From: Cliona cf. orientalis
Lineage: Eukaryota > Porifera > Demospongiae > Clionaida > Clionaidae
Length of the DNA stretch: 64,000 nucleotides
Reading direction: 5' to 3'
NCBI GenBank assembly: GCA_963930775.1
Contig: OZ005690.1
Location: forward strand, 13,852,411 to 13,916,410
This document shows positions 24,060 through 36,914 of the stretch, in pieces; position 1 is the stretch's first letter; the number at the start of each line of letters is the position of its first letter. Below the pieces are notes generated by a model. The model had not been told where the DNA came from. It did no database searches and worked only from the letters and a program-made list of their open reading frames with translations. Both the position numbers and the translations under genes were made by a program.

Positions 24060-26230
24060 ATATTATTATAATAGAGTACGTAAGGTTACAAGGCGCTATA
24101 TGTAAACCATTAATTTTATACGTTATGCTATACTCTACTATATAATATTGACCACATAATTTATGTTAACTGGGCAGGCATATACTATAGAATCCACATA
24201 GCAGGCAAGAAGCTGGAATTTAAGCTTGAATGTAAAAAATGACCAATATACTTGTGATAATAATCCCCATATGCAGTAGCAAGGTAATCTATGAGGTAGC
24301 TAATTATGAGAAAATTCAGGGCCTCAATAGAGCCTTTCAGTAAGGATGTAGAATATCTATCCAGTATAAGCTGCGTGCTACTTTCGCTGGTTGAATATCT
24401 TTGCTTATGTACGTATAATTATTATTTGCATTACACACCACTATGTGCAGCAGTACTAATAATTAGTTAAGGGTATTAATTATTTATACACTGTTAAAAT
24501 AGGGTGCTACGATATACTATAGCACCCCAGGCCATGTTTTAGTAGGGTGCTGCTGTAACTCCCCATCATAATAATATGATAGTGAACCATGGGGTTGCTT
24601 GTCTCATTAATTTTGGGCTCTAAAGGGGGGCGGAGTACTGGCATTAATTATGCACACCATCACTTCAAATGATACCTTTTCAAATTTTCATAAGTCTCTT
24701 GGCTACAATTTAGATAGATCGATGACTCTAAGTAAACCTATAATAATATTATTATACACTCTCTGGTTGTGGATGCCCTACAATTAAAATTGGTATACGT
24801 TCCTTCGGTTTCCCCTTTCTCGCTTTCCTGTAAGGCCTTCGTTTTCCCCCTTTCTCTTCTATAATATATTATTATGCACATGTTGCACACACAAGTGGTT
24901 TTGAAATTTAACGATAGACTGAGTTGCTGCATTTTTATGTGTCTTCATGATGGTAAAATCATAGCTACATGTTTGTTGAGCTCAAAGCAAGTCCTATGTG
25001 TCATATAATTATTGTGAAACAATTTTTTGTGTATGGAATGTTTTAATGCCAACCTTTTCACTCTACATGGTCTTCAAGAAGATTTCATGGCAGAACTAAC
25101 TTCTGAATCATGTAGGGACCTTTTATTGTTTGTGTGTCATTTTATCACTACAGCTGTAACTTCCTTCACTAATGTATATATGTAATTATTGCTTAAATAT
25201 TTCAGCCCAAAAGCTGTAGTGATCCTGCGCATGCATAGGGTGGGAGAATAGGGCCATAAGGTGTTGTGGTATAGCACTAAATGCTAGGACCCATAGGGTG
25301 TTGGTACAGTATCATCATTAGTGTAGCTATTAAACAGGGATGTTAGAATGATTCAGTCTGGAGTAATTATGTTCTAGCTGCTATTGCATGGTATCCAAAC
25401 TCTAGAGTTGCCTTTGTTTTTTAAACAACACCGTAACTGCATGCATATGACCATCAAACTCAAGCTTGTCCAGGTCTACTAGCTCTTCAACTGCATGATC
25501 ATGCATAGGTCAGCTATAAATAATTGCTGAATTGAAGTCTGCTGCAGTTATTATACTAGATATAGGGGATACACATTGTCAAACCGAGTATGAGAAAATA
25601 GACCATTATAAATTGCACAATACTAAGCCAAAATGCGGGGAAAATGAATATTCTTATTGGTCCTTGGGAAAATGTAGATTAATTTCTTGATATACATTTA
25701 TACTGCAACATGTAAAATGATATGAGCAAAAGTAAATAACATTTTGCTTGGACACATACAACTTATAATTAAAAATGCACTTTTCCAAATTTAATAATGA
25801 TTGTATCTATCTGACTGCATAACGTAACTCGGCTGTGTGGCAATATTTTTTCATGAAACTTGCACCATTGGATTCAGTACACATAGAACTATCAAATAAT
25901 ATTATAAAAACTCAGATTTTTTTTGAAGAATAATAAAATTATTGATAATGGTCTATACTATTTTCTCATAGCAGGTCACAGATCAAAGCCCTGGCCTTAC
26001 CACGTGCACTACAAATAGTGCTGAAGATTGTTATAATATTTAGAATAATCTTCAATAAGTATCCTTTGCGTCCGGCCACCATGATCATCCTTTCCGTAAG
26101 GTAGCACAGTGATTTTCCCTCGGATTGCAACCAATAATGTTCTGAATCAGCGCGTTCGCGACCACACCCCTCCCGTTAAATTTGCATTTAATAGCGAGTC
26201 AGAAGTGTCGCTTTCCAATTGGAACTATAT
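24060..26230. other. Spacer between the inverted receptor genes
   Basis: This is the centre of the B2/B3 inverted duplication, divergent 5' ends on both sides. It holds a MITE fragment (24285-24390), palindromic AT tracts (24055, 24740) and otherwise unique AT-rich sequence. No exon is recognised; an alternative first exon for B2 could hide here. Confidence 0.4.
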
Positions 26231-26238
26231 CGATAGCG

Positions 26239-29200
26239 ATGAAGTTTACATCACGCTTTATAACCTTATTCTATGTCTGCGATTGCCTCGTTATAGGTAT
26301 AAAAGCTTGCACATAGCTACGTAGTGAATATTAATACATGCAGATTTCGGTCTGATATACAATATTATAGGTGCAGAGAGTGATTTGTCTTTGCTACCTC
26401 GTGAAAGAGTATCAGTTTGCCCCCAAGAGCAGCTAATTTTCACCTGCAATGCAAGTATAGATATTCTGACCTGGAGTGTTACAGTACCTGGAAGTGGTAC
26501 AGAAACAAGGATTGTTAGTAACACAGCTCCAATAAACGTTCGACCAATTGATATTGCAGGCATCACATTTAATATTTCAAGACTTTCTATTAATGGAACT
26601 CTCCCATTGATTTCACTTTTATCTGTTCCAAACACAACTGATATGAATGGTACAAAAATTGGGTGTGCGTCAGAGTTTGATGACAATACTAGATTGCAAA
26701 TGATGTCTACTATCCATATCATAAGAAGTGGAGCTGATGGTTAGTTAATTCAATGAGCAGGGATCATGTAATTATACACAGGTTTAGCCTCTTCCACAGG
26801 CCACTCCCAAATCAGCTAGTCCTATAGTAATAGCATGCATATGTAGATAAATGCATGCATAATTATAATATTATAGTCTATAGACTAACAGCATCTATGC
26901 ATATTAATGGTGGCCATTAATTTGCCCAGTTGCCAATTTTTCCGATTTGTTCTATAGCTAAAATGCAAACCCAAGTAAGCTTATTATGCATGCATACAGC
27001 ACTTTCACAGCCACTAAATATTAGCAGCATTGAAACATTCAGTGCCGATAGTGTTGCTGTTGACCTTGAGTGGAAAGAAGAATCTGGTGTGACATACACT
27101 ACCAACATTATCCCACAAGCACCCTCAACTTCCACTGGAAGTTCAAGACTTCAATTGATGCTGTCCTATAACAGAGTCTATAATGTAACTATTACAGCAA
27201 CTCTCTGTGGACAAAATTATGGTGAAAATACGACTCTAACCCTAAGCTATGGTGAGTTTCAAAACACTGTTGCTATAATATAATAATATATACAATTAAA
27301 CTAATAAGAGTATACTTGATAAATGTGATAATTATTATAATACGGAGAGAGGGAGAGTGTCCTATTCTGTATACCCTAGTGTAATATTTAGTTAAACACT
27401 GTAATAGCCCCGAGGATACAAAGTTGTAGGGTTCTATCGCATAAAGATACCTGCTAATGACCAATCAGATTGTAGTGTTTGTTACAATTTACTATTATTA
27501 TGATCTACAAGCTATGACATAATTATTTCACACAATGTCATAATAATATTATTATACCTGTACCACTAGTATTATAGTAAAAGGTCATGAACTCATACAA
27601 CAGCAGTTGAACTGCAGTATAGGGAGTAGGATACTCTCCCTCTCTCTCTATTAGAATTTGGTATAATAATATTATGTTCCTATGGTAACAACATCTAATG
27701 TCACTAAGACCATTCTTCAGTAGAGCATCCATAGTCAAATCATGTTCAAAACCAACAAAACAGAGAGCTACCCTAGCCCACAATAATTTAATCAGTGTAC
27801 AATGCCTATATGGTATAACACTGGTATACCATATTATGCACTCAGTAACAATTTACTTTTTTGCGGATATTAGGTAATCATGAGGTAATCTAGGAGGTAA
27901 TTATGAGAAAATTCAGGGCCTCGATGGAGCCCTTCTGGGACTTGAAATTTAGTGAAATATGTAGAGTATCTTGCGCGTGTATCCAGCGAATACCTTACAA
28001 GCAGCGTGTTGCCTTCTCTGACGAGCAGCGACGGCCGAACTTCACGCGTTCTCTAGGCTGACGTAATCCCGTGGATATATATAGATAGCCCTAGCCCTGC
28101 GCTATATATAGCACGCACCATGAGTAGCGTGCCGCCGGACCAATCTAGCTGTACTGCGCTGTTGAGTTCTTCTTAGATTTGAAATTTTTCACTATCGAGG
28201 TCCAGAGACACTCTCAGATTCTCGATGATCCGAGGCTAGTCTACGGCTGAGACACCGGCATCGCCGGTATTTTACAGTGAAGTGAACCCACTATATTGAC
28301 GACCTTTACCATATACACCATTTCAACTCTGCAGCTACTGAGTGCATGGTCAAGTGTTCATTATAGTAACAATACCAAGTACCTTAGATGATTTCCACCC
28401 GCTCTGTGCTTAGACCTTGTTGGAAATCATCTATGGTATACATAGTAGTAACAAATACAGCAATCTGCATGATTGGTCAGCTGGAAGTCCATTAATTATA
28501 TTTCACTTAGAGATCTCTCAGTTCACTTATAGACCTCTTGGAGAGGTAGGTCTATTATTGGGCTGCCAAGGGAAAACGATGCACATGCAGTGCAACAGCT
28601 AGTAGACTAGTCTCCAGACTAAATATCATGGTTACAGTTGCTATAATATTACTTTAAATCAGTTAGAGACCTTATCCAATGGTCTCCATGCTCCTCAGGC
28701 CCTTAGTAGCACCCTCGCTTCACTCTTAAAACGTGTAGAGACCTTGGACTCATGCAGTCTCTAACTATTATTTATTATGACACTCTTATAATTATTATTA
28801 TTACTTTGTGCATACATGATAGGATTTAAAAGAAAATTATTAGCAGTCTAGATTCCGTATTCTGCTGACAGAAATGAAAGGCACTATTAAATGTAGCATT
28901 CACTTGTCCTCCTGGACTGGTACTCAGTGGACCTAGCACATAATATTTATTAAAATTGCATGCATGGAGAATGGGGATTGCATGGGAACCTGAAAGTATC
29001 CTGAGGACTCGAGTCAAGTATAAAGCTGATCTATAGTGCAGAAATATTACCCAATAATCGTATACATCGGCAAATCTCACCCAGATATCTCTTGTCAGTT
29101 GAGTGGAACCCACAAGGCAATAATTAAGGCTATTATGATAATCTTTAAATCATACTTATGTACATGATGATATGCACGCATGCATGGTTTTCAATAATTT

Positions 29201-31527
29201 TTATACTTATGAATCATCCAGCTGATTGTGGTATACCTCTGGCGAGGAATGGTGCTTCCTTGTTATTCAACTCCACCCTTGAAGGATCTCAGCTGATATT
29301 CTGGTGTGATGAATCCCCTAATGACATATTTAATGCATCATGCCTCAGTGATGGAAGATGGAGTATAGATTTCAACCAATATTATGATAATAATTGTAGT
29401 ACTCGTTCTCAAGGTATCCACTTAATAACTAGAAAAATTAGTCATACTTATACATAATACTAATTTTCTATTTTAAATCAGTGTTTCATAGTTTATCTAT
29501 CAGTGTGATCTTACTTCCACTTATGGTTGTTATGGGAGTCATTTTGATACTTCTAACAACAATTATTATTATTGTGGTTATGAAGAGGAGAGGTTTGTTA
29601 TCATAGTGTATAATGCAATATACTTTGTGATTATCATATTATTAAAATCATAGGATCACGCTCTAGAAAATTACAAGTGTAAGTCTTTATCTGCATACCT
29701 AAGATTTAATAATTTTATTCTTAAGCTCGATGCAGGGATACTGGGAGATCATCTCAAGACTATGATGCTACTAGTCACCATGTGCATGTATGTGGCTTTA
29801 CATAATAATAATAAATTATTCAGATTAAACTTTAATCTCAGTGTACACTTCCCCGGAGTGAGTACAGTTTAGTGCAATATTCGCCAGAAGAGCAGCAGTC
29901 AGACTCAAAGGTATTATTATGACATTAAGTGTGTACTGTATATATTATTAAGCTTATACCGTATGGCGGGTAATTTTCGTGGGGTCGCGGCTAATTTTCG
30001 TTATTTTCGTGATCGACTGGCAGTCACGAAAATTTCCACCCACGAAAATTAATGCCTACGGTACCGAGTCCGTGACGATGGGCGTGGTCATAAACATCGT
30101 GGCAGCGAAGCTATTATGAACAGTCCTAGTATTTGCAAGTGACAGTAGCCATTGTCATCCAGCTGATAGCGTCTTAGACACTAACATTCTTCTATCTCAT
30201 GCTATTAATTTTGTCCAAGTCTTTGTAGTAGTAACAAAGAAGATCGCGAGCGAGATCGAGCGCGTGTATCAATTACATCATCACTTTGCCGGGTGCCATG
30301 CCCCTGAACTGATTGCTGCCACGAAATTTAAAACCACGAAGATTAATTTTGGGGGCCTTTTCGGACTTTCCACGAAAATTAATACCCACGAAAATTACCC
30401 GCTATACGGTATATATGGATTTTAATATATGCGTCAATCTGAGTTGATAATGATGACCACATTGTATCTATAGGAGCCCAAATCATCTGATTCAAGAAAG
30501 AATTACCTTGTATACGCTGATATTGGTCCTGGATCTTTTAAAAAATCTTGCTTGTCTACAATTGATATTCAGAGTCATAGAGTTGAATATGCACAAGTAA
30601 ATCATGGTGCACGGGTTAAAAGTCAGAAATTGGAGTCCAGAAGTCATGATCAAATTGATAAACTAGTACAATCTGAATTAGGTACAAAAGTTATGAATAT
30701 AATATTGTTAATATTATTATAATATTCAATGATTATAAATTTCGATATATAGCAGTATATGATGTGCATATTATGTCATTTAGCTACTACCTCCCTGACC
30801 CTTTTCATGACATTGTGCATACAGATACCCTTCTCAACCTAGATAGCCTTCTGATTCAACTACAGGCTGAAGTTACTCCAAACTGGTATCAGTTTGGAGT
30901 AGCCATTGGAGTAGAGAAGAAGGTATTAGATAAATATCAACAATATCCACCCGAGCAGAGCATCATAGAGATACTTGATAACTGGTTGAGGAATCATGCT
31001 GGACAACCCACTTGGAGGGAAGTCGCTGAAGCTTTGAGAAAAGTTGGTCTACAAAAATTGGCTTTTGACATTGAGCGAGTTTATGACACAGGTATAAATG
31101 GTTATCATTTCTGTATGCATGCTTTGATTATGAATCTATATAGCTCTCGTTCTGTAATTTTATGTTGCATAAAGTTGTTTGCATGGGATGGTATTATAGC
31201 TATTAAAGTACATAGCTACTGCATAATTCAGATTTCTAATTGGATCTCTTGCAAAATGCATGCTTATAACTATTCATATTACATAAATATTATAATAGCT
31301 TAGCCAAGTAAGGACAGCTAGCTGAATATGTAAAAAGTCATATCCTTTTATTCTGCCAATTTGGTTATCTGAAAGCATAGTAATAATACTAAAAATGACA
31401 TAGCTAATTATCATGTTTTATAGGAAAGCTGCCAATAGAAGTAAATATGAACGAGGTACCGCAGGTCAGTGTGTCTAATTCAGCAGAAGAGTTACCTCCA
31501 CCAATACCACCAAGACTCTCAGACTAG
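26239..31527 (+). CDS. Receptor B3: Ig-FN3-CCP-TM with ITIM-like tyrosines and a Death domain
   Basis: There are eleven exons: 26239-26296, 26371-26739, 27000-27251, 29222-29413, 29482-29592, 29654-29678, 29736-29787, 29842-29910, 30474-30681, 30825-31091 and 31424-31527, summing to 568 codons with no internal stop. Signal peptide MKFTSRFITLFYVC; Ig about residues 25-142; FN3 143-226; CCP 227-290; TM about 298-323. The tail has Tyr345, SEYSLV (Tyr361), LVYADI (Tyr390) and VEYAQV (Tyr415), the last three fitting the ITIM pattern. About 446-532 is a Death domain (NWYQFGVAIGVEKKVLDKYQ ... IIEILDNWL ... TWREVAEALRKVGLQKLA), and the end is PPPIPPRL, an SH3-type ligand. It likely signals at the plasma membrane through both phosphatases/SH2 proteins and Death-domain adaptors (inference). 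Two MITEs occupy introns. Confidence 0.9.
27837..28346. mobile_element. MITE with TGCACTCAGTA ends (copy 2), in B3 intron 3
   Basis: This is the inverted counterpart of 19014-19504, with termini TGCACTCAGTA/TACTGAGTGCA. It lies in the long intron between the FN3 and CCP exons of B3 and is absent from the matching intron of B2, so it inserted after the B2/B3 duplication or was lost from B2. Confidence 0.8.
28399..28790. repeat. Diverged foldback element in B3 intron 3
   Basis: It contains GTAACAAATAC...ATTGGTCAG at 28448 and AGTTAGAGACC...CACCCTCGCTTCACTC at 28660-28770. These are the same landmarks, in the same order, as the foldback elements at 33675-34023 and 38628-38970, but much diverged. 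Confidence 0.5.
28890..29000 (+). pseudogene. Relic of a first CCP exon in B3
   Basis: GTAGCATTCACTTGTCCTCC reads VAFTCPPGLVLSGPST and then is interrupted by a TAATATTTATTAAAA insertion; CMHGEWG follows. It corresponds to the relic CCP in B2 (22985-23078) and to intact CCP1 in B4 and B6. Independent decay in both duplicates suggests that loss began before the duplication. Confidence 0.6.
29955..30413. mobile_element. MITE with TATACCGTA...GGCGGGTAATTTTCGTG ends, in B3 intron 8
   Basis: GCGGGTAATTTTCGTGGG at the left is mirrored by CCCACGAAAATTACCCGC at the right, with outer TATACCGTA/TACGGTATA. CACGAAAATTAATGCC and CACGAAAATTAATACC are internal repeats. It makes up most of the intron 29911-30473 that separates the first ITIM exon from the next. 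Confidence 0.85.
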
Positions 31528-31529
31528 TA

Positions 31530-32690
31530 TTAATTTTAACTATTAACATTGTGGTCATTAATATTAATAAATTCATATCATAATGTTATTAATATCATGA
31601 TCGATTTCCTACACGTATTATGCATGGCTACCGGCAGTGACTCAACATTTACGCTTTGCAGCTCACTTACCCTTGGTGTGGTTTGTTGTAGAGTTTACCT
31701 AGGCACTATTTGCAAAATTGCCAATGTTCCTTGTGAGCTGAAATTCACAGTATAAAAATTATCAAGGTCAGTGAGCCTCGGTGCATATAATAATTATGAT
31801 GTGACTGGTTGATAATAAAATTTAATTATAACTATTGACCTATTAGAGCCTATACGCACCTAGTCTTGTGAGCTACCCCCTCCTATGCAAAGAGAGAGAG
31901 TATACCTTGCGCTCAGGCCGGCCTATAGAGGTTATTCAAATGATGTCATCAATAGGGTTAAATTATTAATTATTATGCTTTTTAGCGATTTTTAGGAGCA
32001 TTCAGGGTAGTCCAAACAACTCAGATCTCAATTGCTAAAAGTTGACAGTTTATTTTTTTTTTTTAATTTCTCAAAGTTTGGCCTTTTAGCATCTGTAGCT
32101 ATGTGGCTATTGTGGGTGGCAAATTTTGCCACCCACAATACAAAGTCTATGTGAATAGCATAAATCAGCTGTTAGGAGTTAGGCCTCCATATTTTAGATT
32201 TAAGTTAGCTACCTGGGCTACCACTGTTATCTGAAAAAATTTGCGATGGTTAATTATGAATTTTAGAATGGCGCATCCATGGTTCATGAATTCATGATCA
32301 GTGCTGACGTCGTTGGAGGACAATTTACGGAGTTTGACTGAGTTTTCTTGCACGTGATGTGCATTCGAATATTCGTGTATAAAGTTAGTTACGTAGATAT
32401 AGATCTGGCGAAGAAACTGGAGGGCGCAATTATTGACGTGTACAGCAATTCATGGAGCTCGAGGTACGTGCAGCACTGGAAACGGTCATAATATGCACAT
32501 AAAGTTGATAATAATCATATGATTATTCATATTGATGTGGTGGTGGGAGTGCAAAACATAGATGGCGTGGTTTGTGTGTGTGGTGGCCCGTGGGAGAGAG
32601 TGACAGTGACTGACGTGCTGCCATTTTGGATCTTGATCGCTTGATTCCGGCAGAAGACTCTCTTGATGGGCCAATGCCAGATACTGCCAT
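31530..32690. other. Intergenic, 3' of B3
   Basis: AATAAA lies near 31567, about 40 bases past the B3 stop, and may be its polyadenylation signal. 32114-32140 is a short perfect palindrome (TGTGGGTGGCAAA/TTTGCCACCCACA). No gene is seen. Confidence 0.45.
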
Positions 32691-32700
32691 TGATTTCTCA

Positions 32701-33452
32701 AGGGGTGGTCACTACTATACCTGCTGTACTGACACCCGCGACTGCGCATTTTGATCCCGCTCACCTCCGTATACTGTAAAAAGTGGGCGTTCACCTCCGT
32801 AAACTATAATTTGATCAAGAAATCAAGAAAAATTTTTGGCATCAGTCAAGCCGTCAAGCTACATTTTTAGAGAAAACCAAGCGATCAAGGTAGCTTTCCA
32901 GCGGGAATCAAGCGATCAACGTCCAAAATAGGCCCGATCAAATTTTGATCCCGGTCGCGGGTGTCAGTACAGTAGGTATAGTAGTGACCACCCCTTGATT
33001 TCTTGATCAATTGCTAATAATTATTGATAGTTGCTGAGGTGAACGACCACTTTCTCATGGGTATAGATAGTTTTTCGTAGTGGGGGGGGGGGGGGGGGCT
33101 TGTGTTTCCACGCCCAATTTTGTGACCACTCCTACTATTATTAATATCACCCTAGCAGTGGTGTTATAGCTAAATAAATTAAGTGGCTCGTCCCTTTTTT
33201 TGCGAAAATTAGAGTATTATACCAAGGGCTTATCTAGCCGTGGCTTGATAAGCCGTTGATTGTACATAGTTTATAGTGAAAATCTGGAGAGGGGGGGGGC
33301 TTCAGCCTAGCCTCCCCCCTCCCCACCCCCCCCCCCCCCCCCCCATTGAATCATAGTATCTACACCCTTGTTTCTATAGTATACGGAGGTGAGCGGATCA
33401 AAATGTGCAGTCGCATGCAGGCATCAGTACAGCAAGTATAGTAGTGACCACC
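32701..33452. mobile_element. Nested inverted-repeat elements with GGGGTGGTCACTACTATACC ends
   Basis: GGGGTGGTCACTACTATACC...CTGACACCCGCGAC at 32702 is mirrored at 32946-32995 (GTCGCGGGTGTCAGTACAG...GTGACCACCCC), giving a 0.3-kb foldback. A further mirror of the longer end (to TCACCTCCGTATAC) lies at 33380-33452, giving an outer element of about 0.75 kb. A G run at 33081-33098 and a C run at 33329-33346 lie inside. The sequence TTGATTTCTTGATC borders it. Confidence 0.75.
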
Positions 33453-33674
33453 TTATCGCGTTAGCCAAGCGAACAGTGGCTTGCTCTCAAAAAGCGCCTC
33501 AGCTACATACAGCTAGTATACAGCACCAGAGAGCTGTATAGCTAGCACCATTTTTCAGTACGTACCATGATACTCTGTGCAGCCTCCAAAACACGCTACT
33601 CCCTTAGAGTGCAATCGATTTCCACCAATGGGCATGATAAGATGGAGCTTCATACATTCACATGGAATCCATCT

Positions 33675-34023
33675 ACATAATAGTTAGCCACTGTTTAGGA
33701 GGTTTCTATGTGATTTAGAAGACCGAAGGGCTCTGTGTAGAATCCCGAGCGAAGCAAAGGTTCTACTGAGCCCTGAGGTCTTCTAAATCACATAGAAACC
33801 GACTAAACAGTGTCTAACATGTTTAGATCCTAGCAACAATGCCCATAGGCTTGACATATAAACTGCTGCCTAGCAATAACCCTAACCATAGGCAAGAAAT
33901 TTTACATGATTTTCTACAGAGCTTTACATGATTTTCTACAGAGCTTACATGATTATCTATGAAGGATAGATACTTCAGTTTAACCAATCAGATCACAGTA
34001 TTTGTTACAAGTTGGATCTAAAA
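33675..34023 (-). mobile_element. Foldback element, TTAGACACTGTTTAGG family
   Basis: The hairpin core is 33683-33818, followed by GATCCTAGCAACAATGCCCA...CTGCTGCCTAGCAA and ending ACCAATCAGATCACAGTATTTGTTACAA. It has the same architecture as 38628-38970, in inverted orientation. Confidence 0.85.
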
Positions 34024-34029
34024 GTAGCT

Positions 34030-35480
34030 ATACCGTAGTTAACCGAATACAATACATGATCCAATTTAATGCAATAAATTAGTATTTTACGAATTCTCAT
34101 AACGTTTATTTATGAAGCGATTGACGACCTTTACCAGAAAAACGCAGGTTTTTCAAAATTGAATTCATTTTTTTTTCCATGTGTAGTATTAGATTAAGTA
34201 CGGCCGTCTATAAAAATTTAAGTGGCAGGAACAAGAGTACTAAAACAAGATGGAATTCAAAACTAATAGTGCATAGAAATCAGTCCAGTTGGCAATAAAC
34301 TAAAACAGCAGCTGCATAGCTAGCTACACACATGATCATGGGTGTGCGTTATTTAGAACTTGATTAATGGGTGTGGCATCTATTGCACTATGCATATATA
34401 AAATTATAATGATACATAGTGCTGTGGCCACTACTATGTATGCTCATAGAACACGATGGTCAAGGTTAGAAGTTCTGAAACTGTTCCATTCTAGTTTCTA
34501 GTTTTATAACGTATGTGAACATCTGAACCATCCCTACTTACAGAGTCTGCCGACCCTATGATATCAAGCTAGAGCTCTATAGAGCACATACATTGCATGC
34601 TGCAGTATCAATATCTGAGAGCTCCATGCCATGCCGCCAACAGCCTATTGATGACCTTTACCACCAGGTTGTGTGCAGGAGCAGAAATCACATGGTGGGT
34701 AGTCACGGTCCATGCATAAGAGTTGCCAACAAAATGAAGTATATTTGCAACGCGCATGGGCCTTGCCAATTAACAATTCGAAGCACAATTTGAACTCTCT
34801 AGAGCACATATTGTATACCCCTCACATGTTGTGATTCATCTGTAGCTGCAGCGTGCTCCTTTTTGCCTACAAATGTTGTGATAGTTTATGTGCATGAGCA
34901 GAGAGGCACATGCATCGCCTGCAGTAGGGTGGAGTCAATAGGTATGGCTAACAAAAACACTATGTTTGTGACACTCATGGGCCGGCCTTGCCAAACGATT
35001 CAAAGCATAATGAAGCCAGTTTTTCGATGACTTCAACAGAAGGGGTAAAGTAATCAGTCATGTCTGTCGTCTGTCAGATCTGGAGATCTAGGTGTCTGAG
35101 CGACTCGGTAGTACAACGAATCAATCGAACTTGGCAAAAAACTGGTTCAATTATTATTCATTGTTTCAAATCGATGTGCCATAGTTAATTGAATACAACA
35201 TATGATCCAATTTAACATGAGAAATTAGCATTTTACGAGTTCTCATAACATGTGCATAGCCACACCTATCAGCAGTACCATGTGCTTTCTGCTCATGCGC
35301 ACAACCTAGCAGAATATTATGCAGGTGAAAGTCATAAACAGGTTCACATGCTGGTGCAGGATGCCAGATGCAGCGCATGGGGTATGTGTTCTATAGAGCT
35401 CTAGCTATATTTCGACCATTCCATACCATATCGTATTGTGTAGCTAGCTCTCTGTTCAATACCCATGTATCACTTGACTC
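34030..35480. repeat. Intergenic with a diverged direct duplication
   Basis: 34036-34105 (GTAGTTAACCGAATACAATA...TTTTACGAATTCTCATAAC) recurs at 35178-35250. Both arms also share GAGCTCTATAGAGC words around 34573 and 35390. TTGACGACCTTTACC occurs at 34122 and TTGATGACCTTTACC at 34648. No exon is recognised. Confidence 0.5.
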
Positions 35481-35492
35481 ATCTACTTGCAG

Positions 35493-36914
35493 AGTCCACA
35501 TCAACGGAAGCAATGCAGTTATCAAATCTTTATTGGACTGATTATGATTTTAGTAGGTATGCACCTGTAACTTAATAAAAATTAATGTATATGCATGAGT
35601 AAACCATCCTACTATACAGCAGGTAATTTTGGCAAGCATTTATTAATTTTGGCGAAATGGCTCTCCAATAGAGTTTCCCACTATACAGTATATTGTGTGT
35701 GGGTGGGGTACACATTCTTGTACTAGACCAACTGACTATTTCTGCTATCCCAAGCATAAGTTGTTTGCTGAGTTCCATAATATTCATTATTATACTATCA
35801 CCCTTACATCTGTATGCAGTACCATGTTCTTGCCAAGAAATCAGTGCACTGGGTATTGAAGAGTCTCTGTGTCCAGGAGAAAGTATAATCCTAACTTGTG
35901 AGACACGAGGGTCCTCTACTATTGCATGGAGAAGTACGGACTATATTGGTGACATGAGTGACCAGCTAGAATTTAGTCGATTTAGCAGTACTGGAGTCCC
36001 AAACAATAGTCCAGTCTACAATACTACTACAGCCATACTCACTGCGAATCGTGAGGATAACGGAGTACGAGTATTGATATCCCAACTACACATTACAGTG
36101 AGATCCGATGTTTCATCTACTTCTGTAATCTGTGTCCGTGATAATGAAATGGAAGACATAGCTACTCTTCGCTTACTGAGTATGTTGCTCTCACAACTCA
36201 ACAATAATACAATTGGATGAGTAGATATATACACTATAAAGGGAAATGGAGATAAGCATTAAATTGTATAATCATATTATACATGATTTAATTCTTGTGG
36301 TATGAGACTCCGTTTAAGTATTAATAATTGACGATTGTTTCCAAATTTAACAACTATAATTCATTTTTACACTGTAATGATATATTTTTTTCAGGTGTTC
36401 CTGATAGGGTGAACATGATATCTAACCAAATACAGATCCTGAATTCAAGTCGATGCATAGTCCAGTATTCTTGGATTACTCCGAATAATGTTAATATAAA
36501 CAGTATAACCAATTTTACGATCACATTCAATGGTACCAGTGAAACTGTTGATCACACAGGAGAAAACCTGTACATCAAGGCACGATCTGTTTGTACATGT
36601 GCTACTCATACCATCAATATTGCTGCTGTTGATCGCTGTAATCAAACGAGCGATAGTAGTGATCATGTTATTAGCAGTAATCAAGTATCTCAGCTATATA
36701 CAGAATGTGAAAGTGACACTGACTCAATCAGTTCTGTAACAACGTTATCTGCAGAAAATGCCTCCTTCAGGGCCAAAGGTTAGAATAATTAATCATAATA
36801 TTTTTATTGGTTGATAATGAAATTCTTTGCTATGCAGGCTCGCAACTAATCACTGCTGTTACGTTTCTTATTGTGTACACGAGTGTATCTCTGATTGTAT
36901 TCCCAAATTATTAG
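35493..36914 (+). CDS. Receptor A1: Ig-FN3 with bare hydrophobic C-terminus
   Basis: The exons are a leader segment 35493-35556, Ig 35820-36179, FN3 36395-36778 and C-terminus 36838-36914, in consistent phase 1. The Ig has LCPGESIILTCETRGSSTIAW; FN3 has CIVQYSW and the cysteine pair CTCATHTINIAAVDRC seen in the other class A genes. The last exon encodes only SQLITAVTFLIVYTSVSLIV plus FPNY, so the protein is GPI-anchored or tail-less. The leader QIFIGLIMILV has no in-frame ATG in its exon. A tiny upstream exon like those of A3 and the small membrane gene is suspected (ATGGG before GTATGT at about 35376 is one candidate). Direct read-through from ATG 35693 is an alternative. Confidence 0.75.

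Noticed and set aside
26291-26722. 143-codon frame antisense to the B3 Ig exon (and the same frame at 23640-24071)
   Set aside because: It is the mirror of the coding strand and is preserved in both copies only because the Ig exons are nearly identical.
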